NCBI GenBank assembly: GCA_910586715.1
Contig: CAJUJG010000054.1
Span: 1-9,354, forward strand
Source: an uncultured Lachnospiraceae bacterium
GTDB lineage: Bacteria > Bacillota > Clostridia > Lachnospirales > Lachnospiraceae
Length of the DNA: 9,354 nucleotides
Direction of reading: 5' to 3'
Positions 1 to 6,840 of the stretch are shown here, piece after piece. The position numbers were made by a program, and so were the translations under genes. Every line of letters starts with the position of its first letter. Within the stretch, counting starts at the first letter, position 1. The notes beneath the pieces are model-generated. The model did not search any database. It had not been told where the DNA came from and saw only the letters and a list, made by a program, of their open reading frames with translations.

Positions 1-39
1 CGTAATCATCATCTGGTTCTTTCTTAATATTTTTTTCAC
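1..39 (-). CDS. spoIIIAH: SpoIIIAH N-terminus (partial, runs off the left edge)
   Basis: Only the first 13 codons are present. They begin with GTG at 39-37 and read M-K-K-I-L-R-K-N-Q-M-M-I-T, which resembles the Lys-rich start and the beginning of the single membrane anchor of SpoIIIAH. The rest, including the ring-forming extracellular domain that binds forespore SpoIIQ, lies outside the window. An AAGGAAGG ribosome binding site at 57-50 sits 10 bases upstream. An ATG at 48-46 is in another frame and hits a stop after three codons. A TTG at 42-40 is in frame and cannot be excluded as the start. The position directly after spoIIIAG is the expected operon order, and that order is the main support for the call on so short a fragment. 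Confidence 0.8.
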   Translation of the reverse strand, partial: MKKILRKNQMMIT

Positions 40-114
40 CAAACCATATCCTTCCTTGTTTCTCTTTGCTATTTATATAGTATTCAACAGCATGCCCTAT
101 TATACTTCTTTTTT

Positions 115-675
115 TTAATTGATTACCTCCACCTTGTTCGCTTCAAGCCCGTAAAGCGCCATAACAAGATGAACAAGCCGCACCCGCGCCTCCTCGTTAA
201 CCGCACCTGATACCCGAAGCGCTACACCGTTAATCTGCGGACAGACATAACGTTTTACAAACGGCACCTCCTGACCATATTCGTTTGTCGTATACACGGT
301 CTCCTCATTTTGTGCCTGCGCCCTGCTGTCCCCGTCCTTCTCCACCTGATACTCCCACGACGTCTTCATATAAATAAGCGCTTTCACTTCGCCAACACCC
401 GACATCCCCGACAAAAAGTCTTCCAGCTCGTGCTCAAGCGTTTCCTTGTACTCCTGCAAACTCATCTCTTCCGCAATGCGCGGACTTCCTGTACTGCTCG
501 TCTGTGGCGCCAAAACTTCATTCTGATTTTTATAACTACCGTTATTTTTACTTCCGCTTTTATCCACAGGCAGCAAAATCACAAATATCAAAATTCCGCT
601 TAAAAATAAAATCAGCATGGTTTCCTTATTTGGTCTTTGCCCGTTAAACAGTTTATTCTTCATCCAATGCGGCAT
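115..675 (-). CDS. spoIIIAG: Stage III sporulation protein AG (SpoIIIAG), channel ring protein
   Basis: This 186-residue protein is a component of the SpoIIIA-SpoIIQ channel. In B. subtilis SpoIIIAG forms a large oligomeric ring in the space between mother cell and forespore membranes. One membrane segment is visible at about residues 19-37, after a short basic cytoplasmic N-terminus. A low-complexity linker runs to about residue 70. The ring-building-motif domain covers about 73-186, with a helix around EYKETLEHELEDFL, then a strand and insertion region (98-147) and a final helix/strand (GVALRVSGAV to the C-terminus). The start at 675 is favoured over Met5 because AAGGAG at 690-685 gives a 9-base spacing. 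The gene overlaps the end of spoIIIAF by 23 bases, which suggests translational coupling. Confidence 0.95.
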   Translation of the reverse strand: MPHWMKNKLFNGQRPNKETMLILFLSGILIFVILLPVDKSGSKNNGSYKNQNEVLAPQTSSTGSPRIAEEMSLQEYKETLEHELEDFLSGMSGVGEVKALIYMKTSWEYQVEKDGDSRAQAQNEETVYTTNEYGQEVPFVKRYVCPQINGVALRVSGAVNEEARVRLVHLVMALYGLEANKVEVIN

Positions 676-1027
676 CTGCTCCTGCTCCTTCCTCTTCTAT
701 TTTATACTGCTCATACGCATCTTCGACGATTTTCCCGTTCCAAATCCGGTCCGTATAATAAGAGCTGCTCTCCCTAATCCGCTCCGCATCCGTCAATGCG
801 CCCCATTCGCGTTCAAACGAATCGTACACCCTTTGCGCGGACATTACACTCGCCTCAAGCTGCCCGACAAAAGAATAAATTACCCCGCAGCACATGCACA
901 TGGTCAGGAAATAGGAAAAAAGCTTTAAATAACGCTGATATACACTCCCTGCCGTAAGCTGCAAAAGACACTGGAAGCATATGACCGTATACACAAGCTT
1001 TCTTATTTCAACTGTCAGCTGTTCCAT
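653..1027 (-). CDS. spoIIIAF: Stage III sporulation protein AF (SpoIIIAF), short form
   Basis: This 124-residue protein occupies the spoIIIAF position between spoIIIAE and spoIIIAG. Two hydrophobic segments at about residues 10-28 and 36-54 match the N-terminal membrane hairpin of the family. The second contains a cysteine cluster (MCMCC, 43-47). The remaining 70 residues are polar, acidic and mostly helical in appearance, ending in a Glu/Ala/Asp-rich tail. The B. subtilis protein is about 206 residues and carries a ring-building domain after the membrane segments; there is no room for that domain here. The start is supported by GGAGG at 1040-1036 with 8-base spacing, 14 bases after the spoIIIAE stop. 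The call rests on operon position and the membrane hairpin. Confidence 0.88.
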   Translation of the reverse strand: MEQLTVEIRKLVYTVICFQCLLQLTAGSVYQRYLKLFSYFLTMCMCCGVIYSFVGQLEASVMSAQRVYDSFEREWGALTDAERIRESSSYYTDRIWNGKIVEDAYEQYKIEEEGAGADAALDEE

Positions 1028-1041
1028 TTCGCGTCCCTCCT

Positions 1042-2109
1042 TTACAACGCAGCGCTTGTGGCATTTGTGACCGCCGCAATCGTGACAAAAAAAAGCGTTG
1101 CTACTGTTATTAAAAGGCGCAGCAGCAGCATGCCTGCCTCAGAAATATAAGATACACACTTTACCATCTGCTTCTCCCCACAGATGCTTCCAAGCGCACC
1201 GCTGACCTTAATTACCGCAATAATCATAAATGCCTGAATCACCGGCGCTGCAATCAGCAAAATCAGCACAACAAGGATCAGCACACCCAGACTGTTCTTA
1301 ACCGCAATGGCGGAAGCAAGCGTCACGCTTGATACCGACTCCACAAGATCCCCGATTCCTGGAATGGCACCTGCCGTTTTTTGGATTACTGCGGCGTTTG
1401 CTTTATCCATTACAGGTGTTATTATTATCTGAAGAATACTGCTGCCCGACAGCAATACAATCATTCCCTTCATAACCCACTGCACGACTTTCTTCATAAT
1501 GTCCATAATTGCCTGAAACCGTCCTTCGCCCCATATGCTTTCCACAACGCCCAACATGACATACCCCTCCACAATCGGTACAAGCGACGCTGCAATAATC
1601 CCTTCTATCAGACACAGAAAGCCTAGCAGCAGCTTATAAAAAATCAATGCCGTAAGCCCTGAACCTGCCGCCGCAATACAAATCATGTATGCAGGCAGCA
1701 TAATTTTCAGAAATTCCAGCATACGCTCCATCGCCTCGCTCACAATCGCAAGCACATCCCGAAACGCATTGACCAACACAATCAATTCACACAGTATAAA
1801 AAAAGTCCTTGCGGCATGTGCCGCGCCGTCATTTTTAAACGCCTGCATAAATCCGTTCACCACCGCCGCTGCAATAAACAGCACAAGAACAGACACAAAC
1901 AGGCTTTTCCAGTCCGCCATAACCACAAGCACCGCTTCCTTCAAATACTGCCAAAACAAATCAGGCTCCAATACCCAGTTTCCCTTCAGCACATCTTCCA
2001 TGAAATCCATCGAACTCACGTTTTTTTGCGGAAGCAGCTCCCTTAGAAGACGGTCAACCATCCCAAGATCCGGAAGAATGTCCTGCCATAAATTTAATTC
2101 TTCACTCAT
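1042..2109 (-). CDS. spoIIIAE: Stage III sporulation protein AE (SpoIIIAE), polytopic membrane protein
   Basis: This 355-residue integral membrane protein is thought to form part of the inner-membrane core of the SpoIIIA channel. Hydrophobic segments are visible at about residues 68-90, 103-127, 136-157, 158-186, 207-230, 273-305 and 325-347. The family-like stretch GAIPGIGDLVESVSS followed by VKNSLGVL lies at about 247-276. The ATG at 2109-2107 overlaps the spoIIIAD stop in an ATGA junction, with GAGG at 2123-2120 as a 10-base-spaced binding site. B. subtilis SpoIIIAE is about 399 residues and starts with a signal peptide. Here the protein begins with the polar stretch MSEELNLWQDILPD. An in-frame TGA at 2124-2122 rules out an N-terminal extension in the same frame. 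Confidence 0.95.
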   Translation of the reverse strand: MSEELNLWQDILPDLGMVDRLLRELLPQKNVSSMDFMEDVLKGNWVLEPDLFWQYLKEAVLVVMADWKSLFVSVLVLFIAAAVVNGFMQAFKNDGAAHAARTFFILCELIVLVNAFRDVLAIVSEAMERMLEFLKIMLPAYMICIAAAGSGLTALIFYKLLLGFLCLIEGIIAASLVPIVEGYVMLGVVESIWGEGRFQAIMDIMKKVVQWVMKGMIVLLSGSSILQIIITPVMDKANAAVIQKTAGAIPGIGDLVESVSSVTLASAIAVKNSLGVLILVVLILLIAAPVIQAFMIIAVIKVSGALGSICGEKQMVKCVSYISEAGMLLLRLLITVATLFFVTIAAVTNATSAAL

Positions 2110-2486
2110 CGCATTATTTCCTCAAGCATTTCTATCATCATTTTGATTACGGGAAGTCCCGCTACCATAATTGCCATTTTTCCGAACAGCTCAATGTGGT
2201 TTGCAAGCGCCGAATGTCCCGCGTCCTTGCTCAGACTTGCAGCGAAATCGCACACATACGTAATGCCCACAAGCTTTAACAGCAGACGCACATAGGTAGC
2301 ATTTTGGCTAATCAGCGTCCGAAAACCCTCCAGCTCCTCCACAACGCCTTCCAACACCAGCAGCACACGGATTGCGATGAAAAATCCCACCAGCATAATA
2401 ATAAACGACGCATACTCCGGCTTGTCTTTTTTGATAACAAGGGCGGCAAACAACCCCGTGATTGCAAGCACGCAGATTTGCAGCAT
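2106..2486 (-). CDS. spoIIIAD: Stage III sporulation protein AD (SpoIIIAD)
   Basis: This small membrane protein of 126 residues is close to the length of B. subtilis SpoIIIAD (about 133). Hydrophobic segments lie at about residues 3-18, 26-46, 65-80 and 102-118. The family signature is clear in the second half: LKLVGITYVCDFAASLSKDAG (70-90), then IELFGKMAIMVAGLPV (98-113). It works with SpoIIIAC and SpoIIIAE in the mother-cell membrane part of the channel; its exact role is not settled. AGGAGGTT at 2501-2494 is a strong binding site 9 bases or less from the ATG. The gap to spoIIIAC is 26 bases, and the stop codon overlaps the spoIIIAE start. Confidence 0.95.
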   Translation of the reverse strand: MLQICVLAITGLFAALVIKKDKPEYASFIIMLVGFFIAIRVLLVLEGVVEELEGFRTLISQNATYVRLLLKLVGITYVCDFAASLSKDAGHSALANHIELFGKMAIMVAGLPVIKMMIEMLEEIMR

Positions 2487-2512
2487 ACTTTATAACCTCC
2501 TGTTTTCATTCC

Positions 2513-2707
2513 TCACAAACCGAACAAATCCTGTATCATATTAAAAAGCTCATAGATATACGGCACAATCCAGGAAAGCACCAGCACAAGCCCTGCCAGA
2601 CTAATCAGAAAGGCATGCTCCTCCCGTCCGCTGTGCTTGAGCACTTGTCCTAAAATCGTGATTAAGATACCTACCGCAGCAATCTTAAAAATCAGACTTA
2701 CTTCCAT
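2513..2707 (-). CDS. spoIIIAC: Stage III sporulation protein AC (SpoIIIAC)
   Basis: This tiny membrane protein of 64 residues compares with 68 in B. subtilis. It has two hydrophobic segments, at about residues 5-22 and 33-52. They are separated by a short charged turn (KHSGREEHA) typical of the family, which is distantly related to SpoIIIAD. The frame remains open upstream to a GTG at 2728-2726, giving 71 residues. I chose the ATG at 2707-2705 because GGAG at 2718-2715 stands 7 bases before it and because family members begin close to the IFKIAAVGI segment. It lies 27 bases after spoIIIAB. Confidence 0.94.
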   Translation of the reverse strand: MEVSLIFKIAAVGILITILGQVLKHSGREEHAFLISLAGLVLVLSWIVPYIYELFNMIQDLFGL

Positions 2708-2734
2708 CCTCTCTCTCCAATCCCACACATAAAA

Positions 2735-3253
2735 TCACAAGAACAGAACAATACACAGCACCCCGGTAAGTGCACTCAGTGCACTGATTAATCTGCTGTT
2801 CTCACTTTGCTTTGCACTCAGAACAGATATTCTCTCATCCAACTCGCGTTCAAAGAGACTAAAATACTCAACCTGCATCTTGTCCCCCTCACAGCCAAAG
2901 CACGTACCCATACGCTCCAAATACCGCAGCGCCTCTTTTGGTATTTCCGCTTCCCGCATCAAACCGATATTGCCGCTCCAAATTTCAGGAAGCGTAAACC
3001 CGCCGCGCGCCTCAAGCTGCTGCGCTGTCTGTTCCAAAAACACTGCATACGGCGCTCCCATACGCTGTGCCGCCATACTTAGAATCTCCGCCGCCGGTCT
3101 GTGCAGATAGGTAATCTCACCGATTATGTAAAGCAGCAGCTCCTTTAGCTTTTTTAAGTGTGCAATCTCACTTCCAAGCTCTGCGCATAATGCAAGTCCA
3201 AATCCAACCGCTCCGGTCATCACGCAGGTTCCTGCAACAAGCTTCTGCCACAT
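2735..3253 (-). CDS. spoIIIAB: Stage III sporulation protein AB (SpoIIIAB)
   Basis: This 172-residue protein is almost the same length as B. subtilis SpoIIIAB (171). It has an N-terminal membrane segment at about residues 5-23, a long helical cytoplasmic domain (25-150), and a C-terminal membrane segment at about 155-172 ending in VLCIVLFL. This layout resembles the GspF-like fold reported for the family, which is proposed to pair with the SpoIIIAA ATPase as in type II secretion and pilus systems. The ATG at 3253-3251 lies inside the end of spoIIIAA (34-base overlap) and has AAGGAG at 3266-3261 with 7-base spacing. Translational coupling of ATPase and partner is likely. Confidence 0.95.
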   Translation of the reverse strand: MWQKLVAGTCVMTGAVGFGLALCAELGSEIAHLKKLKELLLYIIGEITYLHRPAAEILSMAAQRMGAPYAVFLEQTAQQLEARGGFTLPEIWSGNIGLMREAEIPKEALRYLERMGTCFGCEGDKMQVEYFSLFERELDERISVLSAKQSENSRLISALSALTGVLCIVLFL

Positions 3254-4146
3254 ATCTTCACTCCTTCCTGATCAACAATCTCAAAATACCGCAAACCCTT
3301 TTCATCTGCAGAAAGTACCAAAATCCGCTCAAAAATCTTAAGCCTTATCAGAACGTCCAATTCCCTGTTTTTGCAGACATCCTCCAAAGAACTTCCGTGA
3401 GCGGTCGCAAACACGGCACAGCCGCTCACTCCGGCATGTAAAATTGCCTGCGCATCGCTCTCCTTCCCAATCTCGTCAATTGCAACCACGCGCGGCGAAA
3501 ACGTCCGCACCAGCACACCGATGCCATGTCCCTTGTCACCGCCTGTAACCACATCCGTACGCGCACCGCAGTCTAGTGTCGCACCGCCCCGGTACGCTCC
3601 GGCAAGCTCTCCCCGCTCGTCTATCACACCGACATTGCATCCGCAAAAGCCATACTCCCCATCCGACACAATGCGGATAAGATCCCGAAGAAGCGTTGTC
3701 TTTCCAATCCCCGGCGGCGATATAATCAATGTGCTGCACGGAGCTCCCCTGCCGCACACACCGTGCAGATACGGCGCTGCCGCCTTTGCAATTCCCTTCT
3801 TCTCGTGCGCAATGCGAATATTGATATAGCGGATATACTTTGCAAGATACCCGCCGTCAACCCGCGTAATTTCCCCCGTAATTCCCACGCGGTGTCCGCC
3901 CTCCACGCCTAGAAATCCCTGTCTTCGCTCCTCATCATATGCATACACCGAATCGTGGCACAGGTAGCGGAAAATGTCCTCTAACTCCCGCTCTCCATAC
4001 ACAAGAGGCAGTACGATTTCTCTCTGTGCAATCACCCTGACCTTTTGATTTACCCGTATTCTGATCTCCCGCACCGTATTGACATCTAATCCAAGCGTTG
4101 TCCAACTCTGCCGCAGCCGCTCGGGAAAAAATTTTGCCAATTCCAC
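3220..4146 (-). CDS. spoIIIAA: Stage III sporulation protein AA (SpoIIIAA), channel ATPase
   Basis: This 308-residue cytoplasmic ATPase is the first gene of the operon and matches the family length (about 307). The Walker A motif is PPGIGKTT (residues 144-151) and Walker B is VVAIDE (220-225). A conserved GVIDERGE lies at 173-180 and an ATAHG sensor-like motif at 247-251. The N-terminal 120 residues hold the family-specific domain (REIRIRVNQ, GGHRVGITGE). The protein resembles secretion-type ATPases and is needed for channel function in the mother cell. The start is GTG at 4146-4144. It is supported by an AAAGGTGGT binding site at 4161-4153, about 7 bases upstream, and by the sigma-E promoter just before it. 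Confidence 0.96.
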   Translation of the reverse strand: MELAKFFPERLRQSWTTLGLDVNTVREIRIRVNQKVRVIAQREIVLPLVYGERELEDIFRYLCHDSVYAYDEERRQGFLGVEGGHRVGITGEITRVDGGYLAKYIRYINIRIAHEKKGIAKAAAPYLHGVCGRGAPCSTLIISPPGIGKTTLLRDLIRIVSDGEYGFCGCNVGVIDERGELAGAYRGGATLDCGARTDVVTGGDKGHGIGVLVRTFSPRVVAIDEIGKESDAQAILHAGVSGCAVFATAHGSSLEDVCKNRELDVLIRLKIFERILVLSADEKGLRYFEIVDQEGVKICGRSLLQEPA

Positions 4147-4172
4147 GTCCTCACCACCTTTGTCCTTATCTC

Positions 4173-4200
4173 AATATATGTCCGCATACGGGAAATATTA
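4173..4200 (-). promoter_or_regulatory. Sigma-E promoter of the spoIIIA operon
   Basis: Read on the minus strand, TAATATT at 4200-4194 fits the sigma-E -35 consensus KMATATT exactly. CATATATT at 4180-4173 matches the -10 consensus CATACAnT at all defined positions but one. The spacer is 13 bases, slightly short. Transcription would start near 4166, leaving a leader of about 20 bases that just holds the spoIIIAA ribosome binding site. Known biology agrees: spoIIIA is under mother-cell sigma-E control in B. subtilis. The start site itself is inferred. Confidence 0.8.
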
Positions 4201-4235
4201 CAAAAAGATACGGTACAAAACGAACAGAGTACAAT

Positions 4236-4320
4236 CGAGTAGGGAAGAACCATCTTCCCCTACTCGCCGCGCGACCCGTGCGCCGCCTTAGCGGCATACT
4301 TCCTCTGCACGGGTCTGCGC
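4236..4320. repeat. GC-rich block of nested inverted repeats
   Basis: Two hairpins lie side by side between the pnp terminator and the spoIIIA promoter. The first pairs CGAGTAGGGAAGA (4236-4248) with 4253-4266 around a 4-base loop, with one extra C. The second pairs GCGCGACCCGTGC (4269-4281) with 4307-4320, with one bulged T. It encloses a smaller perfect hairpin, GCCGC/GCGGC with a CTTA loop (4282-4295). The block is much richer in GC than the AT-rich bases around it. It lacks a T-run, so it is not a typical terminator. It could be a dispersed extragenic repeat, a structured RNA element at the pnp 3' end, or a protein-binding site. Function is unknown. Confidence 0.75.
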
Positions 4321-4322
4321 AT

Positions 4323-4352
4323 AAAAAAAGACAGCCCGAAAACAGACTGTCC
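4323..4352 (-). terminator. Rho-independent terminator of pnp
   Basis: On the minus strand a 9-base-pair stem, GACAGTCTG (4351-4343) with CGGGCTGTC (4338-4330), closes a TTTT loop. It is followed directly by seven T residues (4329-4323). The stem contains two G-T pairs and no mismatch. It begins 18 bases after the pnp stop codon and separates the rpsO-pnp unit from spoIIIA. Confidence 0.9.
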
Positions 4353-4369
4353 TAAAATACAGATTATAT

Positions 4370-6496
4370 TTAGTTTTGTGCTACGTCCTTCATAGAAAAA
4401 CTGATTCTTCCCATTCTGTCCTTGCCAAGGCATACCACCGTCACTGTATCACCAAGTGTCAGCACATCTTCAATATGGTTAATGCGTTCCTTCGCAATCT
4501 TGGAAATATGAACCATGCCCTCCTTACCGGGTGCAAACTCGATAAACGCGCCGAATTCCTTGATGCTCACAACTTTGCCCTTAAAGATCTGACCTTCCTC
4601 AAAGTCTGTCGTGATAATGTTAATCATTTCACAAGCCTTATCCATCATCGCCTGGTCCGTACCGCAGATGCTCACAAAGCCGTCATCGGAAATATCAATC
4701 TTAACGCCTGTCTGATCAATAATCGCGTTGATGGTCTTACCTCTTTGACCAACCACATCGCCAATCTTCTCCGGATCAATCTTTGTCTGAATAATCTTCG
4801 GCGCATACTCACCAACCGTCGGTCTCGGCTGTGCGATGCACGGTATCATAATCTCGTTTAAGATATACATTCTCGCATCCTTTGTCTTGGCAATCGCTTC
4901 CTCAACAATCGGTCTTGTCAGACCGTGAATTTTAATATCCATCTGAATTGCCGTGATGCCGTCCTTCGTACCTGCCACTTTGAAGTCCATGTCTCCAAAG
5001 AAATCTTCAAGACCCTGAATATCTGTCAATACAATATAATCATCATCCGTATCCCCCGTCACAAGACCGCATGAGATACCTGCTACCGGCTTCGTAATCG
5101 GCACGCCTGCTGCCATCAGGGACATGGTTGACGCACAGATAGACCCCTGTGATGTCGATCCGTTTGACTCAAATGTCTCCGAAACTGTACGGATTGCATA
5201 CGGGAAATCCTCCTCCGAAGGAAGTACCGGCACAAGAGCTTTCTCCGCAAGCGCTCCATGTCCGATTTCGCGACGCCCCGGTCCTCTTGAAGGCTTTGTT
5301 TCACCAACAGAATAAGATGGGAAATTATAGTGATGCATATAACGCTTATTCGTCTCGTTCTCGTCCAGTCCGTCAATTCTCTGAACCTCTGACAACGGCG
5401 CAAGCGTCGTAACCGTACAAATCTGTGTCTGTCCGCGCGTAAACATTGCGGAACCATGTACTCTCGGAATAATGTCCGTTTCAGCCGCAAGCGGACGGAT
5501 CTGCGTAATCTTTCTGCCGTCAGGACGCTTCTGATCCTTCAAAATCATCTTTCTGACAGTCTTCTTCTGATACTGGTAAATTGCCTCGCCAAGGATTGCA
5601 AGCCACTCTTCATTGTCGGCAAACGCTTCCTCAAGACGCTCGGTAATCTTTTTGATATTTTCTTCCCTTACCTGCTTCTCGTCCGTAAATACCGCACCTT
5701 CCATCTCCTCGGGAGGAACGATTTCTTTAATCCTTGTAAACATCTCCTCAGGAATTGCACAGCTTGTATACTCATGCTTTGCCTTGCCGACCTCTGCCAC
5801 AATCTGATTGATAAATGCAATGATAGTCTGATTGATTTCATGGCACTTATAAATTGCCTCAATCATTTTGTCCTCGGGAACCTCATTTGCCCCCGCCTCA
5901 ATCATAATCACTTTTTGGCTTGTCGAGGCAACCGTAAGCTGCATATCGCCGTTTTTCCACTGCTCCTGATTGGGATTTACAACAAACTCACCGTCTACAA
6001 GACCCATTTGCGTTGTCGCGCATGGTCCGTCAAACGGAATATCCGAAATTGAAGTCACGATTGCCGAACCAATCATTGCCACCAGCTCCGGACGACACTG
6101 CGGGTCAACGCTCATAACCATATTGTTTAATGTCACGTCATTTCTGTAATCCTTTGGAAACAGTGGACGCATCGGTCTGTCGATCACACGGCTTGTCAAA
6201 ATCGCGTTCTCACTTGCCTTTCCCTCCCGCTTGTTAAAGCCTCCCGGTATCTTGCCTACCGAATAAAGCTTCTCCTCATACTCAACGGAAAGCGGGAAGA
6301 AGTCAATCCCGTCCCTTGGCTTATCCGAAGCCGTTGCCGTACAAAGCACCGTCGTATCACCATAATGCATTAATGCCGCACCGTTTGCCTGTGCCGCTAC
6401 CCTGCCGATGTCCACGGTAAGCGTACGTCCCGCAAGTTCCATGCTGTATGCCTTGTAGGACTTGTCTTTCTTTTCACTGAATGTCATGTATTCCAT
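4370..6496 (-). CDS. pnp: Polyribonucleotide nucleotidyltransferase (PNPase)
   Basis: This 708-residue enzyme is full length for the family. It degrades RNA from the 3' end using phosphate, releasing nucleoside diphosphates, and can also add tails. The first RNase PH domain covers about residues 15-150 (GDTTVLCTAT, GKIPGGFNKREGK, SRVIDRPMRPLFP). A helical linker follows to about 320, then the catalytic second RNase PH domain at about 324-555. That domain contains RPDGRK, TSQGSICAS, and the metal-binding aspartates in GDMDFKVAG (501-509) and QMD (518-520). A KH domain (about 570-628) and an S1 domain (634-703) bind RNA. The KH loop reads GQRG where GPGG is usual. AAGGAG at 6509-6504 sits 7 bases before the ATG. 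It follows rpsO by 70 bases. Confidence 0.98.
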   Translation of the reverse strand: MEYMTFSEKKDKSYKAYSMELAGRTLTVDIGRVAAQANGAALMHYGDTTVLCTATASDKPRDGIDFFPLSVEYEEKLYSVGKIPGGFNKREGKASENAILTSRVIDRPMRPLFPKDYRNDVTLNNMVMSVDPQCRPELVAMIGSAIVTSISDIPFDGPCATTQMGLVDGEFVVNPNQEQWKNGDMQLTVASTSQKVIMIEAGANEVPEDKMIEAIYKCHEINQTIIAFINQIVAEVGKAKHEYTSCAIPEEMFTRIKEIVPPEEMEGAVFTDEKQVREENIKKITERLEEAFADNEEWLAILGEAIYQYQKKTVRKMILKDQKRPDGRKITQIRPLAAETDIIPRVHGSAMFTRGQTQICTVTTLAPLSEVQRIDGLDENETNKRYMHHYNFPSYSVGETKPSRGPGRREIGHGALAEKALVPVLPSEEDFPYAIRTVSETFESNGSTSQGSICASTMSLMAAGVPITKPVAGISCGLVTGDTDDDYIVLTDIQGLEDFFGDMDFKVAGTKDGITAIQMDIKIHGLTRPIVEEAIAKTKDARMYILNEIMIPCIAQPRPTVGEYAPKIIQTKIDPEKIGDVVGQRGKTINAIIDQTGVKIDISDDGFVSICGTDQAMMDKACEMINIITTDFEEGQIFKGKVVSIKEFGAFIEFAPGKEGMVHISKIAKERINHIEDVLTLGDTVTVVCLGKDRMGRISFSMKDVAQN

Positions 6497-6525
6497 CGCA
6501 TATCTCCTTCTTTGAACTTATGGTT

Positions 6526-6553
6526 AAAAAGGGGCGGATATATACCCACCCCT
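6526..6553 (-). terminator. Terminator-like hairpin between rpsO and pnp
   Basis: On the minus strand AGGGGTGGGT (6553-6544) pairs with ATCCGCCCCT (6539-6530) around a 4-base loop. Two pairs are G-T. A run of five T residues (6530-6526) closes the structure. It begins 13 bases after the rpsO stop. Because pnp follows with only a binding site, the hairpin is more likely a partial terminator, an RNA stabiliser or a processing site than a full stop. In E. coli the same gap holds a terminator and an RNase III site used in pnp autoregulation; whether that applies here is inference. Confidence 0.7.
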
Positions 6554-6566
6554 CCAAAATCTCCTA

Positions 6567-6833
6567 TTATTTTCTGAGACCAAGCTTTTCAATCAGAGCA
6601 CGATACCTTTCAATGTCGGTTTTCTTTAAATATCCGAGTAAACCACGTCTCTGACCTACCATTTTCAAAAGACCTCTTCTTGAGTGGTGATCCTTCTGAT
6701 TTACCTTCAAATGCTCTGTAAGCTCCTGTATTCTCGCCGTCAATACGGCAATCTGAACCTCCGGTGAACCGGTGTCGCCAGGTGTTCTTGCATACTCGTT
6801 GATAATTGCTGTTTTCTTTTCCTTTGAAATCAT
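6567..6833 (-). CDS. rpsO: 30S ribosomal protein S15
   Basis: This 88-residue protein matches the S15 length of 88-89. It binds 16S rRNA in the central domain early in small-subunit assembly. The signature regions are present: TGSPEVQIAVLTARI (21-35), HHSRRGLLKMVGQRRGLLGYL (49-69) and the closing DIERYRALIEKLGLRK. The binding site GGAGGA at 6846-6841 stands 7 bases before the ATG. It is followed by pnp, a gene order found in many bacteria. A promoter and structured leader lie upstream, consistent with S15 binding its own message as known in other bacteria. Confidence 0.98.
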   Translation of the reverse strand: MISKEKKTAIINEYARTPGDTGSPEVQIAVLTARIQELTEHLKVNQKDHHSRRGLLKMVGQRRGLLGYLKKTDIERYRALIEKLGLRK

Positions 6834-6840
6834 TCTTCAT

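Noticed and set aside
99..104. Perfect TATAAT on the minus strand in the spoIIIAG-spoIIIAH gap
   Set aside because: No -35 element lies 16-18 bases upstream (GGTAAT at 17), and the gap is AT-rich. A separate spoIIIAH promoter is not supported.
1685..2146. Plus-strand open frame of 153 codons opposite spoIIIAE
   Set aside because: It lies antisense to a well-supported gene, has no recognisable domain, and its Ser/Asn/Thr-rich composition is typical of a shadow frame.
5456..6052. Plus-strand open frame of 198 codons opposite pnp
   Set aside because: It lies wholly within pnp, whose frame and domains are certain. The Leu/Cys/Asn-rich product looks like an antisense artefact.
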